Positions 20,344 through 29,576 of a DNA stretch of 64,000 nucleotides are shown piece after piece; within the stretch, counting starts at the first letter, position 1; the number at the start of each line of letters is the position of its first letter. The notes under the pieces are model-generated. The model had not been told where the DNA came from and made no database searches. It saw nothing but the letters and a program-made list of their open reading frames with translations. The stretch is from Bradyrhizobiaceae bacterium (GTDB lineage Bacteria; Pseudomonadota; Alphaproteobacteria; Rhizobiales; Xanthobacteraceae), in the NCBI GenBank assembly GCA_003963435.1, contig RXJC01000004.1:124001-188000 (forward strand). Direction: 5' to 3'. The position numbers and the translations under genes are program-made.

Positions 20344-21470
20344 TACGCCGCCATCACGTCGCGGATAGCGGCGAGGAACGCATCCGAGTCCTGCCGCGTG
20401 CCGATGGTGATACGCAGGGCACCAGGCGTCTGCGGCCAGGGGAACGGCAGCACGAAGATGTTCTTCGTCCGCAATTGCTGCGCGATCGAAGCCGCCGACC
20501 GCGGCGTCACCACTGTGACGAAATTGGCCGCACTCGGCAGCGGCTGGAAGCCGAGAACTATTAGGCCTTCCGCAAGGCGCACGCGCTCTGCCGCGGTGTG
20601 ATCCAGCAATTCGACGAGATGAGCAGTCTCGTTGAGAGCGGCACGAGCCGCGACGAGCGCCACTGCGTTGACGCTGAAATTGATGCGGATCTTGCGATAG
20701 GCATCCGCAAGCTCCCGCGAGTTGGCGATGCCGTAGCCGACACGGGCTCCAGCAAGGCCATAGGCCTTGGAGAAGCTGCGCGTTGCGATCCATGGACCAC
20801 GACGTCGCGCCAGCAGCGGCAAGCTCTCCGGTCCGCCGGCGTGATGGCCGAATTCGTAGTAGGCCTCGTCGAAATGCAGCAGCACGTGATCCGGCAGCTC
20901 ACGCACGAGATGCTCGATCTCGGCGGCACCAAGCAGGCCACCGGTCGGATTGTGCGGCGAAGCCACGAACACCAGGCGGGTCTTCGGCGTCACCGCGTTC
21001 AGCGTCGCCTCGATATCGACAACGCCGTCGGTACGTACCGGGACACCGACGTGGATCGCACCACGCATCGCGATGGTCTTGGCGTAGGTTGGAAAGCCCG
21101 GCACCGGCGCCACCGCCTCATCGCCCTGGTCAAGCGAGATATCCGCGCTGGCGTAGAGCAATTCGTTGGAGCCGGAACCGATGACGATGTGATCAGATGG
21201 CGCGCCGGTACGCCGCGCGAGCTCCGCAATCAATTCGCCGCCGTCATGGTCGGGATAGCGGTTCAGTCCGGCGGCGGCGCGCTGCATGGCCTCGACCACT
21301 GCCGGCGCCGGCGGGAACGGCGATTCGTTGAGATGCAGGCTACGCACCGGCAATGCATCGCCGAGATCCGGCGGGGTCACCTGGGGTGGAACGGTTTCCA
21401 GGCGCTGGATGCGGGGCGTGACGACGGTTTCGAGTTTGCTCGCTTCAGCCATTTTCTTTGCATCAACCAT
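20343..21470 (-). CDS. HisC-like PLP-dependent aminotransferase
   Basis: The 375-residue protein is a fold-type I class II aminotransferase close to histidinol-phosphate aminotransferase. The substrate-arm motif HLNESPFPP is at 46-54, Asn174 in SPHNPTGG, Asp201 and Tyr204 in FDEAYYEF, and the PLP Lys235 in RSFSKAYGLAGARVGYG. Biosynthetic HisC would sit with his genes. Here it lies between a 2-hydroxyacid dehydrogenase and hutH, so a catabolic role interconverting imidazole-pyruvate and histidine fits better. The ATG at 21470 overlaps the AhpD-like gene's 3' end by 8 bases. The first 35 residues are longer than usual and Lys/Glu/Thr-rich; a later start is possible but less well placed for coupling. 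Confidence 0.85.
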   Translation of the reverse strand: MVDAKKMAEASKLETVVTPRIQRLETVPPQVTPPDLGDALPVRSLHLNESPFPPAPAVVEAMQRAAAGLNRYPDHDGGELIAELARRTGAPSDHIVIGSGSNELLYASADISLDQGDEAVAPVPGFPTYAKTIAMRGAIHVGVPVRTDGVVDIEATLNAVTPKTRLVFVASPHNPTGGLLGAAEIEHLVRELPDHVLLHFDEAYYEFGHHAGGPESLPLLARRRGPWIATRSFSKAYGLAGARVGYGIANSRELADAYRKIRINFSVNAVALVAARAALNETAHLVELLDHTAAERVRLAEGLIVLGFQPLPSAANFVTVVTPRSAASIAQQLRTKNIFVLPFPWPQTPGALRITIGTRQDSDAFLAAIRDVMAA

Positions 21471-22071
21471 GGGACCAGTCCTCCGGATTGTCGGAGTTGC
21501 CTGGCGACAGGCCGAGGTTATCGCCGTCCGTCGTGACGCCGAGACCGAGCACGGTGCGGTTGGCGTAATTGAAGTACGCTACAACCTGGTTGACCTCGAG
21601 AATGCGGCCATCGTCAAAGCCCGCCGCCCGGAGCGCCTCGAGCCGTGTGCGCAATTCATCTTGCGCGCGCGGCCGCAGCGTCAGCGCCTCGGCATAACGC
21701 AACGCCGCGCTCTCCGCTGGAGTGAACGCATCGGCAAAAACGTCCGCTTGTAATGCAGTGCGGATCGCCGCAGCACGATCGTCGCTCTTCAGCAGCCGGG
21801 TGAGGCCGGCAAAGTGATGATCGACGCAATAGGCGCAGGCGTTGAGCGAGCTGACATAGACGCCAAGCGTCTCCAGGAACCATTTCGGGATCACGTTGGA
21901 AGCATGGTGCAGCACATATTTGTAGAGGGCCATGTGCCCCTCCATGCTGTGCGGCCGCAGACTGTGCGCCAGCATGATGTTGTCGACATTGTCGTCGGGG
22001 CCCTTGATCCGGTCGTACAGCGATCGCAGGCGGCCTTCGGCCTCGGTGTAGGGAATATGTGAGATCCACAT
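21463..22071 (-). CDS. AhpD/carboxymuconolactone-decarboxylase-like protein
   Basis: The 202-residue protein belongs to the peroxidase-related AhpD-like family. It has the redox motif CAYCVDHHFAG, a CxxCxxxH arrangement as in AhpD, after LGVYVSSLN. The start WISHIPYTEAEGRLRSLYDRI is typical of the family. Such proteins use the two cysteines and the His for peroxide or thiol chemistry, and many sit in catabolic operons where the true role is unknown. It lies 25 bases after hutH and overlaps the aminotransferase gene. A protective role against peroxide from flavin enzymes of the operon, or a ring-modifying role, are both possible. Confidence 0.85.
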   Translation of the reverse strand: MWISHIPYTEAEGRLRSLYDRIKGPDDNVDNIMLAHSLRPHSMEGHMALYKYVLHHASNVIPKWFLETLGVYVSSLNACAYCVDHHFAGLTRLLKSDDRAAAIRTALQADVFADAFTPAESAALRYAEALTLRPRAQDELRTRLEALRAAGFDDGRILEVNQVVAYFNYANRTVLGLGVTTDGDNLGLSPGNSDNPEDWSHG

Positions 22072-22096
22072 AGCGTCCGTGTCCTTTTATTTAGCG

Positions 22097-23650
22097 TCAG
22101 GCCGCATCGTCAAACAGCGGCGAGCCGGCGATGTCGCCGAGAACTCCGGCACCGAGCATCCGTTTCGCAGCGGCGATGTCGGGCGCGAGATAGCGGTCCT
22201 GGTCGAGCCGGGCGACCTCGACACGCAGCCGCTGCACGGCGTCCGCGAGCGGCGCTGCCGGCTGGAGCGGCCGGTGGAATTCGACGCCCTGGGCAGCGGC
22301 GAGCCATTCCAGCGCCAGGATAGTGACCAGGTTGTCGTTCATCTGCACGAGACGATAGGCGCCATGACAGGCCATCGAGACATGGTCTTCTTGGTTGGCC
22401 GAGGTCGGGATCGAATCGACGGACGCAGGATGGGCGAGCATCTTGTTCTCGCTGGTCAGCGCCGCGGAGGTGACCTGCGCGATCATGAAGCCGGAGTTGA
22501 GGCCCGAATTCTCGATCAGAAATGCAGGGAGGCCGGATAGCGTCGCGTCCACCAGCATCGCCTGGCGACGTTCCGAAAGCGAGCCGACCTCGCAGATCGC
22601 CAATGCGATGATGTCGGCGGCAAACGCAACCGGCTCGGCATGGAAGTTGCCCCCGGACAGAACGTCACCCTCCGCCGGGAAGACTAGCGGATTGTCGCTG
22701 ACGGCGTTAGCCTCGATCCCCAGCACGTTTGCGGCATGTCGCAGATTGTCTAGACAGGCGCCCATCACCTGCGGCTGACAGCGCATGCAATAGGGGTCTT
22801 GCACCTTGAGCGATGCGCGATGGCTTTCGCGGATGGGGCTTCCTTCGATCAGGCGACGATAGATCGCCGCGACGTCCTGCTGGCCGCGATGGCGGCGCAC
22901 AGCCTGGATGCGGGCGTCGAACGGGGTGTCGTTGCCGCGGCAGGCTTCGAGCGCCAGCGCACCGGTGACGAGACCGGCGCGCAAACTGTCCTCCGCGGCA
23001 AACAGGCCGGCCAGCGCCAGCGCGGTCGAGACCTGGGTACCATTGATCAGCGCGACGCCCTCCTTCGGTCCGAACGTCATGGGCGAAATCTCGGCGTGAC
23101 GCAGACCGTCGGCCGCCGGAAGCACCTTGCCCTGGTAACGCACCTCCCCCATGCCCATCAGGGCCGCGGCCATGTGCGACAGCGGCGCGAGGTCGCCGGA
23201 AGCACCAACGGATCCCTTTGCGGGAATGCAGGGATAGACACCGGCATTCGCCAGCGCCAGCAGCGCGTCGACCACCTGCCAGCGCACGCCGGAATATCCC
23301 TGCGCCAGCGCACCGGCCTTCATCACGAGGATCAGCCGCACGAGATCGTCGCTGAGCAGTTCACCGGTGCCGGCGCTGTGCGAGAAGATCAAATTCTGCT
23401 GCAGCTTCTCGAGCTGGTCGTTATCGATGCGCACGGTGGCGAGCTTGCCGAAGCCAGTGTTCACCGCATAGATTGGCCGCCCGGTGCCGATCAACTCGAG
23501 GATGGTCGCGTGGCAGGCGTCGACCACAGCGCGGGCGCCTTCGGCGAGACGCACGGTGGGCGCTTCGCGTAGGATGCGCCGCCAGGTCGACAGCGCGACC
23601 TGTCCTGGCTCGATGACCACGTCATTGTCGACGTTGTTCTGCTTGGTCAT
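22097..23650 (-). CDS. hutH: Histidine ammonia-lyase
   Basis: The 517-residue enzyme removes ammonia from L-histidine to give urocanate, using the self-made MIO cofactor from Ala150-Ser151-Gly152 in KGSVGASGDLAPLSH. Other catalytic positions are present: Tyr61 in PIYAVNTGFG, the FSH motif at 89-91 (His91) typical of the histidine-type lyases, DPYCMRCQPQVMGA, GGNFHAEP and QEDHVSMACHGAYRL. Length and motif order are standard. The ATG at 23650 gives the usual length; an in-frame start six codons upstream is less likely. It follows the ABC ATPase gene by 14 bases. Related enzymes acting on ergothioneine or other histidine derivatives cannot be excluded from motifs alone. Confidence 0.92.
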   Translation of the reverse strand: MTKQNNVDNDVVIEPGQVALSTWRRILREAPTVRLAEGARAVVDACHATILELIGTGRPIYAVNTGFGKLATVRIDNDQLEKLQQNLIFSHSAGTGELLSDDLVRLILVMKAGALAQGYSGVRWQVVDALLALANAGVYPCIPAKGSVGASGDLAPLSHMAAALMGMGEVRYQGKVLPAADGLRHAEISPMTFGPKEGVALINGTQVSTALALAGLFAAEDSLRAGLVTGALALEACRGNDTPFDARIQAVRRHRGQQDVAAIYRRLIEGSPIRESHRASLKVQDPYCMRCQPQVMGACLDNLRHAANVLGIEANAVSDNPLVFPAEGDVLSGGNFHAEPVAFAADIIALAICEVGSLSERRQAMLVDATLSGLPAFLIENSGLNSGFMIAQVTSAALTSENKMLAHPASVDSIPTSANQEDHVSMACHGAYRLVQMNDNLVTILALEWLAAAQGVEFHRPLQPAAPLADAVQRLRVEVARLDQDRYLAPDIAAAKRMLGAGVLGDIAGSPLFDDAA

Positions 23651-23664
23651 GTGTGCTCTTCCGA

Positions 23665-24459
23665 TCAACCCAACAATAACGCGTCGTCCGAGAGCTCTTC
23701 GCCCTGGTCGCGCTTAAACAATGCCAGTAGGTCGGAGACCTGCATGGCGGCCCGTTTGTCGCCTTCCGCATCGAAAATGATGCGGCCGCGATGGAACATG
23801 ACGGTGCGGTCGCCATAGTGCAGCGCTTGCGCCATGGAGTGGGTGACCATCACCGAGGTGAGCTTGAGTTCGGTCACGATCGCGCGCGTCAACTCCATCA
23901 CGAATTCCGCAGTCTTCGGATCGAGCGCCGCGGTATGCTCGTCGAGCAGCAGCACCCGCGTCTCGCCCGTCGTCGCCATCAAGAGGCTCACGGCTTGGCG
24001 TTGGCCGCCCGAAAGGAGGCCGACCTTGTCGTTAAGCCGGTTCTCGAGACCGAGCTTGAGCAGCTTGAGCCGCTCCGCTGCCCGCTCGCGGATCCCCTTG
24101 TCGATCGCGAAGCGGAAACCACGCGGCTGGGTGCGGCCGTGCGCCAGCGCAAAGTTCTCCAGAATCGTCAGGTCTTCGCAGGTGCCCATCTTGGGGTCCT
24201 GGAACACGCGGGAAATCAACCGCGAGCGCTGATGGATCGGCCAATCCGTGACGTCTTGGCCGCCAACCACGACCTTGCCGCAGTCCGGCCGGACGAGGCC
24301 GGCGATGACGTTGAGCGAGGTCGATTTGCCTGCGCCATTGGAGCCAATAATGGTGAGAAACTGGCCGTGCGGCACAACAAGGTCGAGTTCGCGCAAGGCG
24401 ACGGATTCGAGCGGAGTACTCTTGTTGAAGGTAACGCGGACGTCACTGACGTCGATCAT
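23665..24459 (-). CDS. ABC transporter ATP-binding protein of the TrpXYZ-like importer
   Basis: The 264-residue ATPase has Walker A GSNGAGKST near residue 39, the Q-loop VFQDPKMGT, signature LSGGQRQ, Walker B VLLLDEHTAALDP and the H-loop VTHSM. The His after Asp-Glu in LLLDEHTAALD is typical of the group that works with the TrpX-type binding proteins. Its ATG overlaps the permease stop (ATGA). A longer open frame through the permease gene is not real. It would drive import of an amino-acid-like solute; given hutH directly downstream, histidine or an imidazole derivative is the likely cargo, by inference. Confidence 0.9.
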   Translation of the reverse strand: MIDVSDVRVTFNKSTPLESVALRELDLVVPHGQFLTIIGSNGAGKSTSLNVIAGLVRPDCGKVVVGGQDVTDWPIHQRSRLISRVFQDPKMGTCEDLTILENFALAHGRTQPRGFRFAIDKGIRERAAERLKLLKLGLENRLNDKVGLLSGGQRQAVSLLMATTGETRVLLLDEHTAALDPKTAEFVMELTRAIVTELKLTSVMVTHSMAQALHYGDRTVMFHRGRIIFDAEGDKRAAMQVSDLLALFKRDQGEELSDDALLLG

Positions 24460-25358
24460 GACAACTTCCTCTTCAGGAGCTTGCCCATTCCCGAGCGGGA
24501 CGACTGCCCGACCAGGGTGACAACGACGAGCAGCGCAGTGACGAGCTGCACGTCGGACGCTTTCAGGCCGAGGAAATCGGCGTTCAACGAGAACGCCACG
24601 GCGAAGCGGTACAGCATGGCACCGAACAGGCATGCCAACGTCGCCTGCGCAATGGTGCGCACCGGCAGGATCGACATTCCGACGATCACCGAAGCAAGGC
24701 CAATGATGATCACGCCGATGCCCATATAGGCGTCGGCCGCGCCGAAGCTCTGGGCGAACATCGCGCCTGCAAGCGCGGTGAGTGCGTTGGCCATGCCAAG
24801 GCCGAGCAGCTTCATGCGACCGACATTGACGCCGTTGGCAGCAGCCATGGCAGGATTGGCGCCGGCCGCACGCATGTTCATGCCGAGACCAGTGTGCAGA
24901 AACAGGTCGAGCAGCATCTTGATCGCCAGGATGATGATCGCGAGCAGGAGCGGGCTCAGGATATAGGTCGGAATGCCCCAGCCCTGCACCGCCGAGAAGA
25001 TGGTGTGCGCGCCAAGCAGCGGCTTGTTCGGCCCGCTCATGATGCGCAGGTTGATCGAATAGAGCGAGATCGAGACCAGGATGCCGGAGAGAATGTGCAG
25101 GATGTTGAATCGCACGTTGAGGAAGGCGGTCACGAAGCCGGCGCCGAATCCGGCCATCGCCGCGGCCAACGTTGCCGGCCAGGGATTCCAGCCGAAATTG
25201 ACGATCAGGATCGCTGCCATCGCAGCGCCCAGGGGAAAGCTTCCTTCTACGGTGAGGTCGGGGAAGTCGAGAATTCGAAAGGTGATGAATGCTCCGAGGG
25301 CCACGAGGCCGAATATCAATCCGACTTCGACAGTCCCGAGAAGTTCGTAGAGCGACAT
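24456..25358 (-). CDS. ABC transporter permease of the TrpXYZ-like importer
   Basis: The 300-residue protein has eight to nine hydrophobic segments and the permease pattern of the branched-chain/TrpY group: GLIFGLVALGAFITFRILD, FPDLTVEGSFPLGA near residue 33 and GLGMANALTALAGAMFAQ near 200. It forms the membrane channel of the importer, with the ATPase overlapping downstream and the binding-protein gene 93 bases upstream. Confidence 0.88.
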   Translation of the reverse strand: MSLYELLGTVEVGLIFGLVALGAFITFRILDFPDLTVEGSFPLGAAMAAILIVNFGWNPWPATLAAAMAGFGAGFVTAFLNVRFNILHILSGILVSISLYSINLRIMSGPNKPLLGAHTIFSAVQGWGIPTYILSPLLLAIIILAIKMLLDLFLHTGLGMNMRAAGANPAMAAANGVNVGRMKLLGLGMANALTALAGAMFAQSFGAADAYMGIGVIIIGLASVIVGMSILPVRTIAQATLACLFGAMLYRFAVAFSLNADFLGLKASDVQLVTALLVVVTLVGQSSRSGMGKLLKRKLS

Positions 25359-25451
25359 GAGATGCGATCTTTCCGGTGTAATCGCCGATAGCGATGAACG
25401 TTGTGGCGGCAGCGGCGGCCCGCAAAGGCCAGTCGCCGCTGCGCATCACGG

Positions 25452-26441
25452 TCAGTTCACTGTTCGGGTCGCTCGCTTCAACACCGCTTCGGGTAATGTG
25501 ACACCCATCGCCGCGGCCGCGCTCTTGTTCACCACCTCCACGAAGTTCGGCAGCTTCTGGTAGGCGATCACGGAATCGATCTCACCCGGCTTGGCGCCCT
25601 GCAGGATCATCGCAGCCATTTGGCCCGCGATGCGACCGACTTCGATGTAGTCGAGACCGACGGAGGCGATCGCGCCGCGGTCAACGCCGCGGGTCTCGCC
25701 GGTGAACACCGGAATCCTGGTCTCCTGGCCAACCTTCACCACGGTCTCCAGCGCCGCGACCACCGTGGTGTCGTTGGGCACGTAGATCGCATCGACATTG
25801 CCGACCAGCTTCTTGGTGGCGGGGATCACTTCATTAGTGGTCGGCGCAGCAGCCTCCACGACGGTGATGCCGAGCTTGCCGGCTTCCTCGCGCAGACGTT
25901 CGAGCGTTGCGTTCGAACTGTCGAGACCGGGATTGTAGATGAAACCAAGCTTCTTTAACTTCGGCACGATCTCGTGGAAAAGGTTGATCTGCGCGGCGAG
26001 CGGCGGCGCATCCGATACGCCGGTGATGTTGCCGCCAGGCGCCTTGAACTGCGGAATGAGCTTGGCCTTGATCGGATCGGTGACGGTGGCGAACACGATT
26101 GGCACCGAATTGGTAACGCTTGCCATCGCCTGCGCGGTCGGCGTGGTGATGGCGACGATCAGGTCGGCACCATCGCCGACAAACTTCTTGGCGATCTGCT
26201 GCTGGGTCGAAGCGTTGCCGTTCGCAGTCTGGTACTCGACCTTGATGTTGCGGCCGTCTTCAAAGCCACGTTCGGCGAGGCCTTTGAGCACGCCTTCCTT
26301 CGTCTCCACCAACTGCGGCACCTCGACTACCGTGGAGATCATCACCTTCTTCTGATCGGCCGCCGCGGCCACGCCGCACATCAGTGCGCTTGCAGTGCAC
26401 GCCAACAGAGCAGCCCGTGCCTGCCGCAAAACTCGCCTCAT
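25452..26441 (-). CDS. ABC transporter substrate-binding protein (TrpX family)
   Basis: The 329-residue periplasmic protein has a signal peptide (RQARAALLACTASALMCGVAAAA) and the ABC_sub_bind domain of the TrpX type: VPQLVETKEGVLKGL, VAITTPTAQAMASVTN, VPIVFATVTDP and GNITGVSD. The ATG at 26441 is preceded by GGAGAGAG and starts directly with the signal peptide; the in-frame ATG at 26513 lies in the divergent promoter region. Family members bind aromatic or other amino acids. As first gene of the hutH operon and divergent from an IclR regulator, it probably captures the pathway substrate. Confidence 0.9.
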   Translation of the reverse strand: MRRVLRQARAALLACTASALMCGVAAAADQKKVMISTVVEVPQLVETKEGVLKGLAERGFEDGRNIKVEYQTANGNASTQQQIAKKFVGDGADLIVAITTPTAQAMASVTNSVPIVFATVTDPIKAKLIPQFKAPGGNITGVSDAPPLAAQINLFHEIVPKLKKLGFIYNPGLDSSNATLERLREEAGKLGITVVEAAAPTTNEVIPATKKLVGNVDAIYVPNDTTVVAALETVVKVGQETRIPVFTGETRGVDRGAIASVGLDYIEVGRIAGQMAAMILQGAKPGEIDSVIAYQKLPNFVEVVNKSAAAAMGVTLPEAVLKRATRTVN

Positions 26442-26506
26442 TCTTCTCTCTCCATCGCGATTGAAGCTCGAAACACGTTCCGTCGGCCCGGCAACCAACT
26501 TCTTAC

Positions 26507-26523
26507 TTGCCAATATGTGGCAA
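26507..26523. promoter_or_regulatory. Palindromic operator candidate between the IclR and binding-protein genes
   Basis: TTGCCAATATGTGGCAA is an inverted repeat with TTGCC/GGCAA arms and a 7-base centre. It lies 66 bases before the binding-protein start and 21 bases before the IclR start. A related half, CCACAATATGAGCAA, follows at 26530-26544. The position suits an IclR-type regulator controlling both divergent operons. Confidence 0.5.
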
Positions 26524-26543
26524 GGTGTTCCACAATATGAGCA

Positions 26544-27368
26544 ATGAACGAGACATCTGTCAACATCGCCCCTGAGGAGGCGCCGACTTCCACCGCCAAC
26601 ACTGCGGGAGTCGGCCTTCTAAAGAAGGCGTTTCAAATCCTGGACCTTTTCACGGACGAGCGGCCGAACTGGACGCAATCAGAGTTGGCGCGGGACACCC
26701 AGCTCGCTCGCTCGACCCTGAGCCGCCTGGTCCGCTTCCTGTGCGCGACCGGCTATCTGATGGAGCAGCGCGGCCGCTACACACTCGGCTTTGCGGCCAT
26801 TGATCTCGGCCGCCGCGCGCAGATGCAGTTCGACCTGGTCGGGCTGTGCCAGAACATTCTCGAGGAACTCTCGCAGACCACGGCCGAAACCGTCATCCTA
26901 ACTGGATACGACGACATTCATGCCAGCGTGGTCTGCCTTGCACAAATCCCGAGCCGCCAGGGCGGCTTGCGGGTGTTCGAGCAGATCGGCACCGCGTACC
27001 CGCTGCATTCGGGTGCAACGTCGAAAGCCGTGCTCGCGTTTCTTCCGCAACGACAGATCGACACGGTGCTCGCCGGCGACCTGACAGGGGTCAATCCGAG
27101 TTCGACCCTGCCTGCGGACGCATTGCGGGCGCAGCTAGACGGTGTGCGTGCGGACGGCTTTGTGGTGACCCGCGAGGAAACCTATCCCGGCGTGGTCGGC
27201 GTCGCCGTCCCAGTGCTGACGCCACGTAATCAGCCGCTCGGCTCGATCGCCATCGCTGCACCCACGCAGCGGACGGGCAAGGCCGAACTCGACGCTTACG
27301 CCAAACTGTTAGTCGATGCCGGCCGCCGCGTCGCGGCCCGGATCGCCGGCGCCACCAACGGTGATTGA
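26544..27368 (+). CDS. IclR family transcriptional regulator
   Basis: The 274-residue protein has an N-terminal winged helix-turn-helix (GLLKKAFQILDLFTDER, WTQSELARDTQLARSTLSRL) and a C-terminal IclR effector domain (HSGATSKAVLAFLP near 160, then GVVGVAVPVLTPRNQPLGSI). IclR effector domains bind small acids or aromatic pathway intermediates. It is divergent from the hutH/ABC operon and heads an operon with a quinone-oxidoreductase-like gene, a CoA-transferase and a second hutU. It therefore probably controls the whole imidazole-compound cluster. The ligand might be urocanate or a related acid, but nothing in the sequence shows this. Confidence 0.9.
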   Translation: MNETSVNIAPEEAPTSTANTAGVGLLKKAFQILDLFTDERPNWTQSELARDTQLARSTLSRLVRFLCATGYLMEQRGRYTLGFAAIDLGRRAQMQFDLVGLCQNILEELSQTTAETVILTGYDDIHASVVCLAQIPSRQGGLRVFEQIGTAYPLHSGATSKAVLAFLPQRQIDTVLAGDLTGVNPSSTLPADALRAQLDGVRADGFVVTREETYPGVVGVAVPVLTPRNQPLGSIAIAAPTQRTGKAELDAYAKLLVDAGRRVAARIAGATNGD

Positions 27369-27371
27369 GAG

Positions 27372-28367
27372 ATGACTGCTGCTACCATGCGCGCCTGGCG
27401 CTCGTTGACCGCCGGCCTCGACCATCTCGAACGGGTCGACGCTCCAATGCCTGCTCTCGTGGCTGAAGAGGCGCTGGTGCAGGTGGAAACCGCAGCGTTG
27501 AATTTTTCCGATCTCTTGATGATCGACGACCGCTATCAGGTACGGCCACCCCGCCCATTCGTTCCAGGCCAAGAGGTGGCGGGCACGGTGGTCGTCGCCG
27601 GCGAGCGTTCGGGCCTTACGATCGGCCAGCGCGTCGCCAGCAAGGTGCTGTGGGGCGGCTTCGCCGATTATGTCGCGGTGCGCGGCGACATGGCGATCCG
27701 AATCCCGCCTGGAATTTCGACTGCGGCGGCGAGCGCGTTGCCGGTAGTCTACACCACCTCCATGGTCGCGCTCACCGAAAGCACGGCAGTGAAAGCCGGT
27801 GAGACCGTGCTGGTGCTGGCTGCGGCTGGCGGTGTCGGCCTTGCCGCCGTGGAGATCGCACGCCATCTCGGCGCAAGGGTGATCGCCGCAGCTGGTGGCG
27901 AGGACAAATGTGCGCTGGCGAAAACGCATGGCGCCCACGAGGCGATCGACTATCGCAACGAAGGCTGGAGCGAACAGTTCAAGATCCTCACCGATGGTCA
28001 TGGCGCCGACGTGATCGTCGATCCGGTCGGCGGCGCTGCGGCTAAGGAGGCGATGCGGGTGATCGCCTGGGAAGGCCGTTACCTGGTGGTCGGCTTCACC
28101 TCTGGCGACATTCCCCAGATCCCCGCCAACCGCCTGCTGCTGAAGCGTGCCGCGGCGATCGGCGTATACTGGAATCACGACCGCGACGGCGCGATGCTCG
28201 CCCGCATCTCGGCGCGCCTTGCAGAGCACCTGCAGGATGGCGCGATCCGCCCGCATATCGGCGCAAGGTTCGCCTTCGACCAATTGCCCGACGCGCTGCG
28301 CGCGCTCGGCGATCGCAAGACCACCGGTAAAGTCACCCTTGACCTGACGCACGAGGCCGCGCGATGA
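27372..28367 (+). CDS. NADPH:quinone oxidoreductase-like zinc-independent MDR
   Basis: The 331-residue protein is a medium-chain dehydrogenase/reductase of the quinone oxidoreductase group. It has the QOR start (NFSDLLMIDDRYQ), PFVPGQEVAGTVV, the Rossmann motif AAAGGVGLAAVEIARHLGA near 150-168, and the ending TTGKVTLDL. No zinc-binding Cys cluster is seen. Such enzymes reduce quinones or alpha,beta-unsaturated carbonyls or acyl-CoAs with NADPH. It starts 4 bases after the IclR stop and overlaps the CoA-transferase (ATGA). An enoyl-CoA-type reduction after CoA activation of an imidazolyl acid is conceivable, by inference from neighbours. Confidence 0.85.
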   Translation: MTAATMRAWRSLTAGLDHLERVDAPMPALVAEEALVQVETAALNFSDLLMIDDRYQVRPPRPFVPGQEVAGTVVVAGERSGLTIGQRVASKVLWGGFADYVAVRGDMAIRIPPGISTAAASALPVVYTTSMVALTESTAVKAGETVLVLAAAGGVGLAAVEIARHLGARVIAAAGGEDKCALAKTHGAHEAIDYRNEGWSEQFKILTDGHGADVIVDPVGGAAAKEAMRVIAWEGRYLVVGFTSGDIPQIPANRLLLKRAAAIGVYWNHDRDGAMLARISARLAEHLQDGAIRPHIGARFAFDQLPDALRALGDRKTTGKVTLDLTHEAAR

Positions 28368-29566
28368 AACAGTTGCTTCCCGCTCATCTGTTTGCCGGCT
28401 TGCGCGTGCTCGATCTCACTCGGGTGATGTCAGGCCCGTTCTGCACCGCGATGCTCGCCGATCTCGGCGCCGAGGTCATCAAGGTGGAACTGCCAGGCTC
28501 CGGCGACGATAGCCGCTACTTCGCACCCCACGTCAATGGCGAGAGCACCTATTTCGCACTGCTCAACCGCGGCAAGCGCAGCATCACCATCAATATGAAG
28601 TCGCCAGAAGGCATCGCCCTGATCCGTGACCTCGCAAAGAAGGCTGACATACTGGTAGAAAATTTCCGTCCCGGCGTGATGGAACGGCTCGGGCTCGGCT
28701 ACGACGTGCTGAAGGCCGACAATCCCCGGCTGATCTATGCCTCGATCTCCGGCTTCGGCCAGCAAGGCCCGCTCGCGGACCTGCCGGCATTCGATCTCGT
28801 GATCCAAGCGATGAGCGGATTGATGAGCGTCACCGGTGAAGCCGGCGGCCGCGCCACCGCAGTCGGTGAGAGCGTCGCCGACGTCACCACCGGCATGTTC
28901 GCCGCCTGGGGCATTGCCGCAGCACTCTACGACCGCGAGCGCACGGGCACCGGCCGGCAGCTTGAAGTCGCGATGCTCGATTCAGTGTTCTCGATGCTGC
29001 TGACCAACCTCTCGCGGCGATTGTTCACAGACAAGCCGACGCGCCGTGTCGGCAACCGCCATCCGGAGACCTACCCGGTCGACAGCCTAGCGACTAGGAC
29101 CGGCGACATCGTGCTGGTCGGATTCTCTGAGGCCATCGTCAAGCGCATCTTCGAGGCGATCGGCCGTCCGGAGCTGTCGGCCGATCCGCGCTTCAAATCG
29201 AACCAGGACCGCAACACCCACGAGGCCGAACTGCGCGCCGTCCTCTCCGACTGGGCGGCCGGGCTGACGCAGGACGAAGCCCTGGCGCGGCTGCGCGCTG
29301 CAGACGTGCCCGCAGCTCCAGTGTGGTCACTCGACGACGTGCTCGCCAGTGAGCATGCGACGGCGCGCCAATTGCTGGTGCCCGGCCACAACGCCAAGCT
29401 TGGCGATATCAAATTCGCTCCGCAGCCGGTCCGGTTCGCGGGAACGACAGCGCCCGCACCGATGCGAGCACCAACTCTTGGCGAGGATACCGAAGCCGTG
29501 CTGCGCGATGAACTTGGGCTCGACGAAACCATGATTGCCGCCCTGCGTGCAGCAAAGACCGTCTGA
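28364..29566 (+). CDS. CaiB/BaiF family (class III) CoA-transferase
   Basis: The 400-residue protein is a class III CoA-transferase: [19 protein letters not shown] at 14-32, [44 protein letters not shown] and [12 protein letters not shown]. The conserved catalytic Asp is in [13 protein letters not shown] near residue 144. It moves CoA between carboxylic acids, usually from succinyl-CoA or formyl-CoA. It sits between the quinone-oxidoreductase-like gene and hutU2, which suggests CoA activation of an acid formed from urocanate or imidazolonepropionate. No classical hut pathway has such a step, so this is inference. Confidence 0.88.
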   Translation: MKQLLPAHLFAGLRVLDLTRVMSGPFCTAMLADLGAEVIKVELPGSGDDSRYFAPHVNGESTYFALLNRGKRSITINMKSPEGIALIRDLAKKADILVENFRPGVMERLGLGYDVLKADNPRLIYASISGFGQQGPLADLPAFDLVIQAMSGLMSVTGEAGGRATAVGESVADVTTGMFAAWGIAAALYDRERTGTGRQLEVAMLDSVFSMLLTNLSRRLFTDKPTRRVGNRHPETYPVDSLATRTGDIVLVGFSEAIVKRIFEAIGRPELSADPRFKSNQDRNTHEAELRAVLSDWAAGLTQDEALARLRAADVPAAPVWSLDDVLASEHATARQLLVPGHNAKLGDIKFAPQPVRFAGTTAPAPMRAPTLGEDTEAVLRDELGLDETMIAALRAAKTV

Positions 29567-29576
29567 AGGAAAGATT

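Noticed and set aside
27309..28352. 347-codon minus-strand frame opposite the quinone-oxidoreductase-like gene
   Set aside because: The plus-strand gene has clear MDR motifs and operon coupling; the antisense frame does not.
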